A stretch of DNA of 64,000 bases, from NCBI GenBank assembly GCA_002862785.1, contig PKDZ01000073.1, forward strand, positions 1 through 64,000, read 5' to 3'. Both the position numbers and the translations under genes were made by a program. The DNA is from Flavobacteriales bacterium. GTDB lineage: Bacteria; Bacteroidota; Bacteroidia; Flavobacteriales_D; Sanyastnellaceae. The notes under the pieces are model-generated. The model searched no databases. It saw nothing but the letters and a program-made list of their open reading frames with translations, and was not told the origin of the DNA. Shown in pieces: positions 9,060 to 17,821 of this stretch. Within the stretch, counting starts at the first letter, position 1, and every line of letters begins with the position of its first letter.

Positions 9060-9955
9060 TACTGATCGTGGGGAATGGGCAATTTGCCCGACCGCAACCA
9101 CGGGTTGAGGGTCTTCAACGCGTTGTAGCTGACCCCGGCCTCTCGGGCGAATGCAGCCAGGTCGTCCACGGAATCCACGAGGATCGTGTCCCGACCGGGA
9201 ACCGGGGAATACCAATCGTCCGCCGCGAGCATGAACCCGTGGGCCTCCGGGGCCTCCATCACCTGCTTGGTCGCATACAGCCGGTAGATGTAGCGGGCGG
9301 TCTCGTCGTTGAGCATCAGATCCCAATAGGATTCTCCCTGCTGCTGGTCCAGGCGCCGAGACAGTCCCGACATCCCCATGTTGTAGCTGGCGGCCGCCAG
9401 GATCCAGTCGCCGTATCGGCGGTGCGCCTCGTTGAGGTAGGCGCACGCGGCGCGGGTCGCCTTTTCCACGTGGTAGCGCTCATCCACGTCCCGGTCCACA
9501 CGGAGGCCGAACTCCTCGGCGGCGGGTTCCATGAACTGCCAGAATCCGCGGGCATCGGACGGGGACACCGCATTGGCCAGTCCCGACTCAATGACGGAGA
9601 GGTACTTGAAGTCCACCGGCACGCCCGAATCCACGAGGATGGGCTCGATGAGGGGGAACCACCGGCCGGACCGTTTGAGGGTCAGCAAGCTGCTGCTGTG
9701 CCGGAAGGTCCCGATGAGCAGCTCCTTCTCCATCCGTTCTCTCACGCCTAGACGCTCTAAGGGCAAGGGGGTACTGGCGAACTCGAGACCATCCGCAATG
9801 CGGGGAGGGGTCACCGTCTGAGGCACCGTGTCCATGCGGGCTGCCATGGCGGTGGGCGCGGGCTCGCCAACCGCCCCGGTGAGGGTCAGGGCGAGGAGGA
9901 TAAGGCTCCCGGCGCCCAGCAGGACGAGGCTGCGGAAGTGGACCCGAGTCGCCAT
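9032..9955 (-). CDS. Membrane-bound lytic murein transglycosylase, MltD-like, with C-terminal LysM-like region
   Basis: 307 residues with an N-terminal signal or membrane anchor (LVLLGAGSLILLALTLTGAVG). The SLT (goose-lysozyme-like) domain covers roughly residues 95-230, with LSVIESGLANAVSPSDARGF carrying the catalytic Glu and AAASYNMGMSGLSRR as the second conserved block. The last 50 residues (DDLAAFAREAGVSYNALKTLNPWL) look like a single degenerate LysM peptidoglycan-binding repeat. It cleaves the MurNAc-GlcNAc bond of peptidoglycan to give 1,6-anhydro ends. It is the last gene of the minus operon and its ATG overlaps the rfbC stop by one base (TGATG), so it is probably translationally coupled. 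Confidence 0.88.
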   Translation of the reverse strand: MATRVHFRSLVLLGAGSLILLALTLTGAVGEPAPTAMAARMDTVPQTVTPPRIADGLEFASTPLPLERLGVRERMEKELLIGTFRHSSSLLTLKRSGRWFPLIEPILVDSGVPVDFKYLSVIESGLANAVSPSDARGFWQFMEPAAEEFGLRVDRDVDERYHVEKATRAACAYLNEAHRRYGDWILAAASYNMGMSGLSRRLDQQQGESYWDLMLNDETARYIYRLYATKQVMEAPEAHGFMLAADDWYSPVPGRDTILVDSVDDLAAFAREAGVSYNALKTLNPWLRSGKLPIPHDQYYVVRLPLR

Positions 9956-10512
9956 CAGAAGGGGGAATCAAAATCGGCAAAGAGGCCCGCTGCGGCATCT
10001 TTGGGAGACAGCAGTGGATTCTCGACGCCCCAGTCAATGCCGAGGTCGGGATCGTCCCAGCGCAGGGAGCGCTCGTGTTCGGGACTGTAGACTTCTGTGC
10101 ACTTGTAGCAGAAGACGGTGTCGGGTTCGAGCGTCACGAATCCGTGGGCGAATCCCTCGGGCACCCAGAACTGCCAACGGTTCTCGCCGGTCAACAGGGC
10201 CATCTGGTGCTGGCCGTAGGTGGGGCTGTCCGCCCGGAGGTCCACAGCCACATCGAGGGCCGATCCGCGGACCACACGGACCAGCTTGCCTTGCGCCCGG
10301 TCGGGCACCTGAAAGTGGAGTCCGCGCAGAACGCCCTCTCCTGAGACGGACTCGTTGTCCTGGACAAATTCGACGGAGCGACCGAGGGCCGCTTCGAAAT
10401 GGGAAGAGCGCCACGTCTCGGAAAACCGCCCGCGGTCATCGCCGAACTGGCGCGGCCGAATCATGAGCGGACCGTCGATCGGACCGGATTGAAGGTCAAG
10501 CGGATGGTCCAT
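9955..10512 (-). CDS. rfbC: dTDP-4-dehydrorhamnose 3,5-epimerase
   Basis: 185 residues, the usual RmlC size. RRFGDDRGRF-type residues near the start, the catalytic His in GVLRGLHFQ, the HGFVTLEP strand and the catalytic Tyr region CYKCTEVYSPEHE are all present. The enzyme epimerises C3 and C5 of dTDP-4-keto-6-deoxyglucose on the way to dTDP-L-rhamnose for O-antigen or exopolysaccharide. No rmlA, rmlB or rmlD gene is in the window. The neighbours (polysaccharide export lipoprotein, transglycosylase) fit an envelope role. It starts 3 nt after the stop of the export gene. Confidence 0.93.
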   Translation of the reverse strand: MDHPLDLQSGPIDGPLMIRPRQFGDDRGRFSETWRSSHFEAALGRSVEFVQDNESVSGEGVLRGLHFQVPDRAQGKLVRVVRGSALDVAVDLRADSPTYGQHQMALLTGENRWQFWVPEGFAHGFVTLEPDTVFCYKCTEVYSPEHERSLRWDDPDLGIDWGVENPLLSPKDAAAGLFADFDSPF

Positions 10513-10515
10513 GGT

Positions 10516-11325
10516 TCAGTTGCCCGAGGCGATGCTGATCAGGGCGATAAAGCTGCTGATGGTCGAGAGCAGGCTGAGGATCGGGGTCACATCGGCGAGG
10601 ACCTCACTGGCCAGCTGGGGCAGCGGCTCCACGTAGATGATGTCGCCAGCCTGGACCGTCGTGTTGGCGTATTGCAAGCCGTCGATGGTCGAGAGATCGA
10701 ACTGGTGGATGGTCTGCCCATTCGGTCCGCGACGGATGAGCTTCACTTTGCGGGCATCTCCACGCGCCCGGATGCCCCCGCTCAGGGCGAGCACCTCAAG
10801 CAGACTCGTGTTGGGATTGGTGAGCGGCACGACCGAAGCCACGCCCGCCTCTCCAGGGAAAATCAGGACCCGCTGGTTGGTCACTTCGATGAGGGCGAGC
10901 GGATTGATGTAGTTCTCGCTGTAGGCCTCCTCCAATTTGGTTTCCGCCTCGTCGATGTTGAGTCCGGCCAGCTGGACGGGTCCCAGCTCCGGGAGCTCTA
11001 CCGTGCCATCGGGACGCACTTCATAGACGAACCGGTTGTTCTGGTTCATCGCTTGCAGGTTGCCCCCGCCATTGCCATTGACCGCTCCGGCATTGGTGCC
11101 CGCGGTCATGGAGAGCAGCCGCTCCCCCTTGTTGGAGTAGAGCTGGAAACTGACGAGGTCGTTGGGCGCGATGCGGTAGTTGACGTCGCTGATCGGGTTG
11201 AACGGATCGAAAGCGAAGTCCGAGGGGGTCCGGAACATGATGTTCCGGTTGATGGTGCAGCCCGTCCAGGACAACGTGGAGAGCACCAGTACAAGGGGCA
11301 AAAGGCGTGTCAGGGGTCGCATCAT
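10516..11325 (-). CDS. Polysaccharide export outer-membrane lipoprotein, Wza-like
   Basis: 269 residues with a lipoprotein signal peptide (LLPLVLVLSTLSWTGC, lipobox LSWTGC). A polysaccharide export domain follows (YRIAPNDLVSFQLYSNKGER), then SLBB-like strands (GTVELPELGPVQLAGLNIDE, LIEVTNQRVLIFPGEAG and a LLEVLALSGGI block). A C-terminal hydrophobic segment (ILSLLSTISSFIALISIA) may cross the outer membrane, as in Wza. It should form the outer-membrane channel for exopolysaccharide. The start is ATG at 11325 or the adjacent ATG at 11322; a perfect -7 element ends 4 nt before the first. It leads the operon wza-like/rfbC/mltD-like. Confidence 0.9.
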   Translation of the reverse strand: MMRPLTRLLPLVLVLSTLSWTGCTINRNIMFRTPSDFAFDPFNPISDVNYRIAPNDLVSFQLYSNKGERLLSMTAGTNAGAVNGNGGGNLQAMNQNNRFVYEVRPDGTVELPELGPVQLAGLNIDEAETKLEEAYSENYINPLALIEVTNQRVLIFPGEAGVASVVPLTNPNTSLLEVLALSGGIRARGDARKVKLIRRGPNGQTIHQFDLSTIDGLQYANTTVQAGDIIYVEPLPQLASEVLADVTPILSLLSTISSFIALISIASGN

Positions 11326-11329
11326 GGTT

Positions 11330-11337
11330 CAAAATTA
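11330..11337 (-). promoter_or_regulatory. -7 promoter element (TAATTTTG) for the export operon
   Basis: An exact TAnnTTTG match that ends 4 nt before the ATG at 11325 (7 nt before the alternative ATG at 11322). It implies an mRNA that starts at or within a few bases of the start codon. No clear TTG -33 box is seen. Confidence 0.6.
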
Positions 11338-11384
11338 ACCGCCTCTTCCCGCGTCCGGGAGGACACGAACCGACTTTGTCCAAG

Positions 11385-11392
11385 TATTTTCG
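11385..11392 (+). promoter_or_regulatory. -7 promoter element (TATTTTCG) for the GNAT-mltG operon
   Basis: One mismatch to TAnnTTTG; it ends 7 nt before the ATG at 11400. Its presence favours that ATG over in-frame upstream starts, which would lie upstream of the predicted transcript start. Confidence 0.5.
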
Positions 11393-11399
11393 ACCGCCC

Positions 11400-11936
11400 A
11401 TGGCCCTTCCGTCCGATCTGCTCCACAATGGCTCCACCCGGCTTCGCGCACTGGAACCCTCCGATGTCGAACAGGTCGTGCAATGGGAGAACAACCCCGA
11501 ACACTGGGCCGTGACGGGCACCTCGGCCCCGTATTCCCGGGCGGCGCTCGAGGCCCTGTGCCAAGGCCACCAGGACCTGTACACTGCGGGACAACTTCGC
11601 TGGATCATCGAAGAGGATGGGCACGTCGTCGGCGCGGTCGACCTGTATGACTTCCGGGCACGGGACCAGAGAGCGGGCATCGGCATCCTCATCCATCCCG
11701 ACGCCCGCGGCCAAGGTGTGGCCCAGCGGGCCCTGAAGATTGCCCTCCGGCATGCCGAGCTGGCCTTGATGCTCCGCACCGTGCACGCCGAGGTGCACGC
11801 CGACCACACCAGTAGCCTGGCCCTCTTCGAAGGGGCCGGATTCGTCCGGGCAGGACAGTTCGCGGACTGGACACGCACGCCCGAGGGATGGAAAGACGTT
11901 GTGCTTCTGCAATGCCGGTTTTCCGATCGTCCATGA
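11400..11936 (+). CDS. GNAT family N-acetyltransferase (RimJ/RimL type)
   Basis: 178 residues covering one acetyltransferase domain of the RimJ/RimL/SpeG type: STRLRALEPSDVEQVVQWEN, the acetyl-CoA loop GIGILIHPDARGQGVAQRALK (positions about 98-118), then ALFEGAGFVRAGQFADW. It transfers acetyl from acetyl-CoA to an amine; the acceptor is not predictable. The frame is open upstream, but homology and the -7 element support ATG 11400. Its stop overlaps the mltG start as ATGA, suggesting translational coupling. Confidence 0.87.
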   Translation: MALPSDLLHNGSTRLRALEPSDVEQVVQWENNPEHWAVTGTSAPYSRAALEALCQGHQDLYTAGQLRWIIEEDGHVVGAVDLYDFRARDQRAGIGILIHPDARGQGVAQRALKIALRHAELALMLRTVHAEVHADHTSSLALFEGAGFVRAGQFADWTRTPEGWKDVVLLQCRFSDRP

Positions 11937-12961
11937 AGTCCCGCCGTGTCTTCCTCCTCACACTCGTGCTGGTGCTCTTCGGCATGGCGGGTGGATTCGT
12001 GACCAAGACCGCGCTCGGACCCAACAGCATCGAGCAAGACGGCCGCTTCGTTGTAAATCCGGGCCTACCGGTGGACAGTGTGGTCGCCCAACTCGATCGG
12101 GAGGGCCGCATCGCCCGCCCTGTCTCCCTCCAACGCTACCTGTCCTGGCGGGGATGGACGGAGCCCGGGACCTTCAAGGCCGGCCGCTATCTCATCCCCG
12201 AAGGACTCGACAATCGGACCTTGGCCCGTCTTCTCATGTCTGGTTCGCGGGAGGCGGTCCGCGTCCGTTTCACGGGAGGCCGGTCCGTTGAGGAGTTGGC
12301 AGAAGCCGTCGCGCCCCAGGTCGCCTTTGATGCCGAGGACCTCATCCGGGCCATGCGAGATCCGTTGCTGGCCGCTCGGAAGGGGACGGATGTCGAGGCC
12401 TTGAGGACCCGGTTCATCCCCAACACCTACGAGGTCTGGTACGCCCTGTCCGCCACGGACTTCATCGACCGCATGGTCGGGGAATGGGACCGTTGGTGGA
12501 CTGCGGACCGTCGAACGCAGGCCGAATCCATCGGACTAAACCCCACCGAAGTGGGGATCCTCGCTTCCATTGTGAAGGCCGAGACGAGCAAGATGGAGGA
12601 GGCCCCCACCGTGGCCGGACTCTACTTGAATCGTCTGGACCGGGGCATGCGGCTCCAGGCCGACCCGACCCTCATCCACGCCTTGGGAGATCCCACCATC
12701 CGCCGGGTCCTGAACGTCCATCGCGAGATTGACAGTCCCTACAACACCTATGTCCACAAGGGCCTTCCGCCCGGTCCCATCAATTTCCCCGAGCCCGCCT
12801 ACCTCGAGGCCGTCCTGAACGCCGAGGAACACGACTACATCTTCATGTGTGCCCGGGAAGACTTCAGCGGTTACCACGCCTTTGCCCGGACGAACCGCGA
12901 GCACGAGCGCAACGCGCGCCGCTACCGCAAGGCCCTCGACCGCCAAGGCGTCTACCGCTGA
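11933..12961 (+). CDS. mltG: Endolytic murein transglycosylase MltG (YceG-like)
   Basis: 342 residues with one N-terminal membrane helix (RRVFLLTLVLVLFGMAGGFV), a LysM-like middle region and the YceG catalytic domain. The catalytic Glu is in SIVKAETSKMEEAPTVAGLY, and the conserved ADPTLIHAL, SPYNTYVHKGLPPGPI and AFARTNREHERN blocks follow. MltG cuts nascent glycan strands at the inner membrane and sets their length. It overlaps the acetyltransferase gene by 4 nt. Confidence 0.93.
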   Translation: MKSRRVFLLTLVLVLFGMAGGFVTKTALGPNSIEQDGRFVVNPGLPVDSVVAQLDREGRIARPVSLQRYLSWRGWTEPGTFKAGRYLIPEGLDNRTLARLLMSGSREAVRVRFTGGRSVEELAEAVAPQVAFDAEDLIRAMRDPLLAARKGTDVEALRTRFIPNTYEVWYALSATDFIDRMVGEWDRWWTADRRTQAESIGLNPTEVGILASIVKAETSKMEEAPTVAGLYLNRLDRGMRLQADPTLIHALGDPTIRRVLNVHREIDSPYNTYVHKGLPPGPINFPEPAYLEAVLNAEEHDYIFMCAREDFSGYHAFARTNREHERNARRYRKALDRQGVYR

Positions 12962-12986
12962 TCGAACACAACGGCCGGCCGCAGTG

Positions 12987-12994
12987 TAGTTTTG
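12987..12994 (+). promoter_or_regulatory. -7 promoter element (TAGTTTTG) for the DUF5916 gene
   Basis: An exact TAnnTTTG match ending 7 nt before the ATG at 13002. It points to a leaderless or near-leaderless mRNA. Confidence 0.55.
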
Positions 12995-13001
12995 CCGGCC
13001 G

Positions 13002-15413
13002 ATGAACCGTTGCTCCTTCCCGTTCCGCACCCGTTGTGCAGGGTTCATCCTGCTCTTCGCATGGCTTTGCCTTCCGGCGGAGGGTGTCGCGCAGGCCTGG
13101 CCGGAAGGACTCCCCAGGAAACCGGAGGCCGAAGCCATCCGGGTGGAGTTCGGCTCCATTCAGATTGATGGACGACTGGACGACGAGGGCTGGTCTTCCA
13201 TCGCGCCCGAAACCCAGTTCCGTGAATTGCGTCCGGTCCCCTTTGCACTGCCCAAGCAGCAGACAGAGGTCCGCTTCGCTTACGACGATCGGGCCCTCTA
13301 CGTGGGTGCCCGCATGTGGGACACCGCCCCCGACAGCATCCTCCACCAGCTCATCCAGCGCGACGGTGATGGCAACACAGACGTTTTCGGCATCTGGTTC
13401 AATTGCTTCGACGACGGGGTGAACGGCGTGCGTTTCTCAGTCACCCCGGACGGCGTCCAATCGGACGAGCTCCTGTCCAACGACGATGCGGACGGCAGCT
13501 GGAACGCCGTGTGGCAGGCCGAATGCCGCATCGACGACCGTGGCTGGGTCGCGGAATTCGCGCTGCCTTGGTCGGTCTTCCGGTTCAACGACTCCGGCGA
13601 CGCCCCCCAGAATTGGGGCATGAATTTCTATCGGTACATCCGCCGCTACCGGTCCGACTATGTGTGGCGCGCGATGGACCCCAATCAGGAGGGCCTCATG
13701 AACCAGGGCGGCCTGCTCACGGGCATTCAGGGCATCACCCCTCCCCCTCGGTTCAGCCTGTATCCATATGCTAGCGCCTACCTCGATACCGAGGGGTCCG
13801 AGTCGGTGACCCGCCTGAACGGAGGCCTCGACATGAAGGTGGGCATCGGCGACGCCTTCACCTTCGACATGACGCTGGTGCCAGACTTCGGCCAGGTCGT
13901 CGCCGACAATCTGGTGCTGAACCTAAGCCCCTACGAGGTCCGGTTCAATGAGAACCGGCAGTTCTTCACCGAGGGCACCGAGCTGTTCAACAAGACCGGC
14001 ACCTTTTACAGCCGCCGGGTTGGTGATCGCGAACAGCTCCTCAACGCCTCCAAGGTCACGGGCCGAACCCAGGGAGGAACGGGGCTTGGACTGCTCAATG
14101 CGGTGTCCCGGGATGGCGACGGCTCCCTGACGGACTTCTCGGTGGCGGTGGTTGACCAAAACCTGCCCAACAATGGATATGTATCCGTCCAGAGCGGACA
14201 GGTGCTCCGGGGCGATGGCCGCGCGGACGATTGGGTCGGGAGTGCGGCCTTCCAGGTCCGTGACCCCCTGCAGCGTTGGTCTTTGAAAGCTCAAGGCGGA
14301 CTGAACCGCCACTCCGAATCCATCAACGGTTCTGGCGAAGGCCACACGTGGGGCATGGAATTGAGTCGGCTCAAAGGGAGGCTCCGGTGGTCGGTGGGAC
14401 ACTATGTTGAGACTCCGGAATACGACCCCAACGCCGTCGGCTTCCTACGGGCCCCCAATGCTGTCTCGGAGTACGCCAACATCGAATACCGCATCCAGTC
14501 CCCTTTCGAAGTGCTGGGATTCGGCTTCAACCGGATGTCCTGGGAATTGGAGGTGACCAGGGAGATGCTTCACACGCCGCGCTCTTTTGTCAGCCAGACC
14601 TATGACCTCGAGTGGCGGCTGTTCCTGGCCAGCTTTGACTTCATCAAGTTCGGCGCCACGGCGATGCCCTACGATGGCCGGGACTACTTCGCGCCTCGGC
14701 TCGAGGACCGGTTCTGGCGGGTGCCGAAGTGGTGGTCATGGGATGCTTTCATGAGCACGGACTACCGCCGGGAATTCGCCATCGACATCGGCACGTGGAA
14801 TGCCGGCGGGGTACTCTATCCGGATTGGAAAGAGCGCAACTTCCGCATCGAGCCCATCTGGCGGCCCAACGACCATTTCCGGATCAGCCACGTCTACAGC
14901 CACCAGGACAAATACAACGAGCGCGGTTGGTCCTCGCTCGTGGACAGCCTGCCCAATGGAACGTCCCTGGACGCGACGCGCAGCCTTTGGTCCAAGCGCA
15001 ACAACTACTCCCGTACCCATGTCCTGAACGCGAGCTACGTCCTCGACAACCGCAAGGGCATCACCTTCCGCCTGCGCCACTACTGGAGCCGGGTGGAGAA
15101 CGGCAGTTTCTACTGGCTGGAAGACGACGGCCTGCTCGGACCCACCGACGAGATTTCCCTGACCGACGAGGGCACTTCTCCCTACGACATCAGCTACAAC
15201 GCCTGGTCCATTGACTGCGTGTTCCGCTGGATTTTTGCGCCAGGCAGTGAGTTGTCGGTGGTGTGGAAGAACCTGCTCGAAAGCCAGGGCGACCTGCTGC
15301 CCGACACCTACGCCGACAACCTCGAGGCGGTCCTGCGGGTGCCTCACCGGAACAGCTTCTCCTTCAAGGCCATCTACTTCCTCGATTACGCGGACCTCAC
15401 CGGCCGCCGCTGA
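13002..15413 (+). CDS. DUF5916 family secreted or outer-membrane protein with CBM9-like N-terminal domain
   Basis: 803 residues with a signal peptide (AGFILLFAWLCLPAEGVAQA). Residues about 45-220 form a carbohydrate-binding family 9-like sandwich (IRVEFGSIQIDGRLDDEGW, TEVRFAYDDRALYVGARMWD, WVAEFALPWSVFRFND). The remaining 580 residues are the DUF5916 region, rich in alternating strands (LYPYASAYL, FDMTLVPDFGQVVADN, FNENRQFFTEGTELF), consistent with an outer-membrane barrel. The family is common in Bacteroidota and its role is not established. It converges with the M23 peptidase, with 22 nt between the stops. Confidence 0.85.
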   Translation: MNRCSFPFRTRCAGFILLFAWLCLPAEGVAQAWPEGLPRKPEAEAIRVEFGSIQIDGRLDDEGWSSIAPETQFRELRPVPFALPKQQTEVRFAYDDRALYVGARMWDTAPDSILHQLIQRDGDGNTDVFGIWFNCFDDGVNGVRFSVTPDGVQSDELLSNDDADGSWNAVWQAECRIDDRGWVAEFALPWSVFRFNDSGDAPQNWGMNFYRYIRRYRSDYVWRAMDPNQEGLMNQGGLLTGIQGITPPPRFSLYPYASAYLDTEGSESVTRLNGGLDMKVGIGDAFTFDMTLVPDFGQVVADNLVLNLSPYEVRFNENRQFFTEGTELFNKTGTFYSRRVGDREQLLNASKVTGRTQGGTGLGLLNAVSRDGDGSLTDFSVAVVDQNLPNNGYVSVQSGQVLRGDGRADDWVGSAAFQVRDPLQRWSLKAQGGLNRHSESINGSGEGHTWGMELSRLKGRLRWSVGHYVETPEYDPNAVGFLRAPNAVSEYANIEYRIQSPFEVLGFGFNRMSWELEVTREMLHTPRSFVSQTYDLEWRLFLASFDFIKFGATAMPYDGRDYFAPRLEDRFWRVPKWWSWDAFMSTDYRREFAIDIGTWNAGGVLYPDWKERNFRIEPIWRPNDHFRISHVYSHQDKYNERGWSSLVDSLPNGTSLDATRSLWSKRNNYSRTHVLNASYVLDNRKGITFRLRHYWSRVENGSFYWLEDDGLLGPTDEISLTDEGTSPYDISYNAWSIDCVFRWIFAPGSELSVVWKNLLESQGDLLPDTYADNLEAVLRVPHRNSFSFKAIYFLDYADLTGRR

Positions 15414-15435
15414 GGACGATTCCTTCTTGGAAGGG

Positions 15436-17097
15436 TCACTCCAGGGGCCAGGTGAATTCCCGGTGCCCGAGGTTGCCCACTTCGTCCACCGCCCAGATCT
15501 TGATTTCGGCTCCCTCCGTCAGGATGCCATCCTCGATTGGGTACACCAAGACCCCCTTCTCCCACCCGAACCGCATCCACCGGCCGTCACACCGGCCTTC
15601 CCACCGGTCGATGCCCGACAGGTCATCCGCAATGGACAGGCGCAGGTTGCCCTCCTTGACGTGCGGCGTGCCCAGCGCCGGCGGCACGGTGTCCGGCCGG
15701 ACCTCGAACAGGCCGAACTGCTTGACCTTGGCACCAATCATGCCGCCGCGCTCGTCTGCCACCCACGTGCCGTCCACCTCGCCCTCGTCGTCGAGGCCAC
15801 AGAGGACGAGCGGTTCGCCGGACCCACTCCAGGCGTCCGGCACCGGGACGGTGAGCTGGTAAGCCGACCGCGTGACCCTCGCCTCGGACTGCACGGCGAA
15901 CCGTCCTGTTGAATCGCCGAGGAGCTCGATGGCCGCGTCGCCGTAGAGGGCCCCGGGCGGCACCTCAATCCCCATTCGGCCATGGGTCAGTCGGTGCCGG
16001 CGCCGGTGGTCGAGCAGGACCTCAGGAGCGATCGAATCGTCCGGCAGACTATCCCCCACGAGCAGGACGGACGCCCGGGAGGCGTTGTCCATCAGGTCGA
16101 GGACGACCACATCGAGGCGTGCGGTGTCCCCGAGCGCCACCTCCAACGGGGCCATATCCCCGGTGCGTTGATAGATGTCGAGCCGATTGCCGGGCAGGCG
16201 GTGCAGCCGGTGGACGCGTGTCCGGCGGTCCTGCCAGGCGGCGATGTCGATGTGCGCCGAAACGTCTTTGTTGGTGGAGAAGTCCAAGGTGTCCATCCGG
16301 TGCCGGTGGATCAGGCTGTCATTCAGGAAAACATCGAGGCCATAGGGGCCATGGGTGAAGGCCTCCCCATCGAGCTTGTCAAAGGCCTCCACGCCCAGCC
16401 GGAAGGGGCCGGCCACCCGGACCGTCTCCCCATAAGCCGGACTCCACCGGAATCGCTCCCGGGCGCCCTCGGCCATCGCTCCTCCGACGGGCAACACCCA
16501 GACGGCGCGGAACTCCGGAGGAACGTCATCGTGGGTCATCCCCTCCCCGACCAATGTCCAGTGCAGGGGATTGATGGGCCATTGCGTGCGCTGGTCCCGG
16601 ACCTCGTAATGGAGGTGGGGGCCGAAGCTCCGGCCTGAATTCCCACTCCAACCGATGGTATCGCCGGCGCTGAAGCTGAAGGTTGCCGTTGGCGGTCCGT
16701 CAAAGGCCCAGCGCTCATTGGCATACTGGGTTTCGCGCAGCCAGGCCTCGATGTCGGGATGGAAGCGGGACAGATGGGCGTAGACCGTGGTTAGGCCCCG
16801 GCCGTCCAAGTAGAGGGCGAGTCCATATCCTGCATCGGAGACCTTGACCCGGCTGATGCGCCCGGTTTGCGAAGCGAGTACGGGCACCCCCTCCACGCCA
16901 CCAGTCCGGATGTCCATGCCGGTGTGAAAGTGGCCCGTCCGGATTTCACCAAAGTTGCCGCTGAACCTCAGAGGGATGGACAACGGAGAATGCAGGGTGT
17001 CCTGAGCAATCAGGAATCCGGAAACGAGCAGAATCCCCCCCAAACAAAGCCAACTGCGGCGGATCCACCCGCCATTTCCGTTCATACCCCGTCGCAT
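15436..17097 (-). CDS. M23 family metallopeptidase (LytM-type), secreted
   Basis: 553 residues with a signal peptide (WLCLGGILLVSGFLIAQD). The M23 zinc site is complete: GHFHTGMDI (His and Asp ligands) and HLHYEVRD, with VYAHLSRF between them. Such enzymes cut peptide cross-links of peptidoglycan. Residues after about 180 form a long beta-rich extension containing an Ig-like tail (DTVPPALGTPHVKEGNLRL) that may dock the protein to the envelope. The start could be ATG 17097 or ATG 17085. A -7-like TAATTTGC just upstream of 17097 favours the longer form. Confidence 0.9.
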   Translation of the reverse strand: MRRGMNGNGGWIRRSWLCLGGILLVSGFLIAQDTLHSPLSIPLRFSGNFGEIRTGHFHTGMDIRTGGVEGVPVLASQTGRISRVKVSDAGYGLALYLDGRGLTTVYAHLSRFHPDIEAWLRETQYANERWAFDGPPTATFSFSAGDTIGWSGNSGRSFGPHLHYEVRDQRTQWPINPLHWTLVGEGMTHDDVPPEFRAVWVLPVGGAMAEGARERFRWSPAYGETVRVAGPFRLGVEAFDKLDGEAFTHGPYGLDVFLNDSLIHRHRMDTLDFSTNKDVSAHIDIAAWQDRRTRVHRLHRLPGNRLDIYQRTGDMAPLEVALGDTARLDVVVLDLMDNASRASVLLVGDSLPDDSIAPEVLLDHRRRHRLTHGRMGIEVPPGALYGDAAIELLGDSTGRFAVQSEARVTRSAYQLTVPVPDAWSGSGEPLVLCGLDDEGEVDGTWVADERGGMIGAKVKQFGLFEVRPDTVPPALGTPHVKEGNLRLSIADDLSGIDRWEGRCDGRWMRFGWEKGVLVYPIEDGILTEGAEIKIWAVDEVGNLGHREFTWPLE

Positions 17098-17142
17098 GTT
17101 TGCAAATTACCCACCGGCCTTCAGCCCCCGTCCTGCGAGACG

Positions 17143-17150
17143 TAGATTTG
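17143..17150 (+). promoter_or_regulatory. -7 promoter element (TAGATTTG) for the zapA-rny operon
   Basis: An exact TAnnTTTG match 11 nt before the ATG at 17162, in a 64-nt divergent intergenic region shared with the M23 gene. The 5' leader would be only about 5-8 nt. Confidence 0.5.
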
Positions 17151-17161
17151 AATTCGTGGAT

Positions 17162-17491
17162 ATGAACCAGCCATCGGAACAAGTGCTCTTGGGCACCATG
17201 CTGCAGGAGATTCGGGAGAAGGCGGCCGCGCTCATCGCCGAACGGAACCGTCTGATGGAGGAGAAGAAGCGTCTGGAACAGGAAGTCGATCGGCTCAACG
17301 CCCGGCTCACCGAACAGGACGCCCGACTGGCTGAAATCGAGTCCACACCCCAACCCCAACCCACCCCTGCTCCCTCCGCCGATCCCGTGGTCGGCGAGCG
17401 CATCCGCGCCCTCGTAGAAGAAATCGATGCCTGCATCGCGCTCATGCCGCACACCCGCGACATGGCCACCGTCGAACTCCTGTCCGCATGA
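17162..17491 (+). CDS. Small coiled-coil protein encoded next to zapA
   Basis: 109 residues. The first 60 are heptad-rich (IREKAAALIAERNRLMEEKK, then RLEQEVDRLNARL) and should form a coiled coil. A Pro/Gln linker (PQPQPTPAP) and a short helical tail follow. I do not recognise a named family. Its size, coiled coil and position directly before zapA suggest a division-related partner, analogous in concept to ZapB, but that is inference. The stop overlaps the zapA start (ATGA). An upstream in-frame start is possible but lies ahead of the -7 element. Confidence 0.75.
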   Translation: MNQPSEQVLLGTMLQEIREKAAALIAERNRLMEEKKRLEQEVDRLNARLTEQDARLAEIESTPQPQPTPAPSADPVVGERIRALVEEIDACIALMPHTRDMATVELLSA

Positions 17492-17817
17492 ACGAATCCT
17501 CCATCCAAGTCACGATTGCCGGAAGGACCTACCCGCTCACCGTAGCGGAAGGAGAGGCAATGCGTGTCCGGGAGGCGGCGGGCAAAATCGACGAACTCGT
17601 GCAGCGCTTCCAGCGCGACTACGGCGTATCCGACCGCCAGGACCTGATTGCCATGGCGGCCTTGCAATTGCTCAGCGACTCCCCTGCCGACATCCGGTCG
17701 GAAACGGTGGAGGTGCCGGTCATTCCCGCCGAGGTCTTCGATGGCCTTGAAGAGGTCCGATCGCTGCTGGCCCAAGCCGGAATTGCGCCAGAGGAAACAG
17801 GGGAAGACACCCCCTGA
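17488..17817 (+). CDS. zapA: Cell division protein ZapA
   Basis: 109 residues, the normal ZapA length. The N-terminal strand [19 protein letters not shown], the helix [20 protein letters not shown] and the motif [16 protein letters not shown] are characteristic. ZapA binds FtsZ and cross-links protofilaments in the Z-ring. It is coupled to the upstream coiled-coil gene (4-nt overlap) and followed 4 nt later by rny, a common Bacteroidota order. Confidence 0.88.
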   Translation: MNESSIQVTIAGRTYPLTVAEGEAMRVREAAGKIDELVQRFQRDYGVSDRQDLIAMAALQLLSDSPADIRSETVEVPVIPAEVFDGLEEVRSLLAQAGIAPEETGEDTP

Positions 17818-17821
17818 CCCC

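Noticed and set aside
17098-17161. 6S RNA near zapA
   Set aside because: The gap is only 64 nt and shows no long rod-like structure; it is a divergent promoter region.
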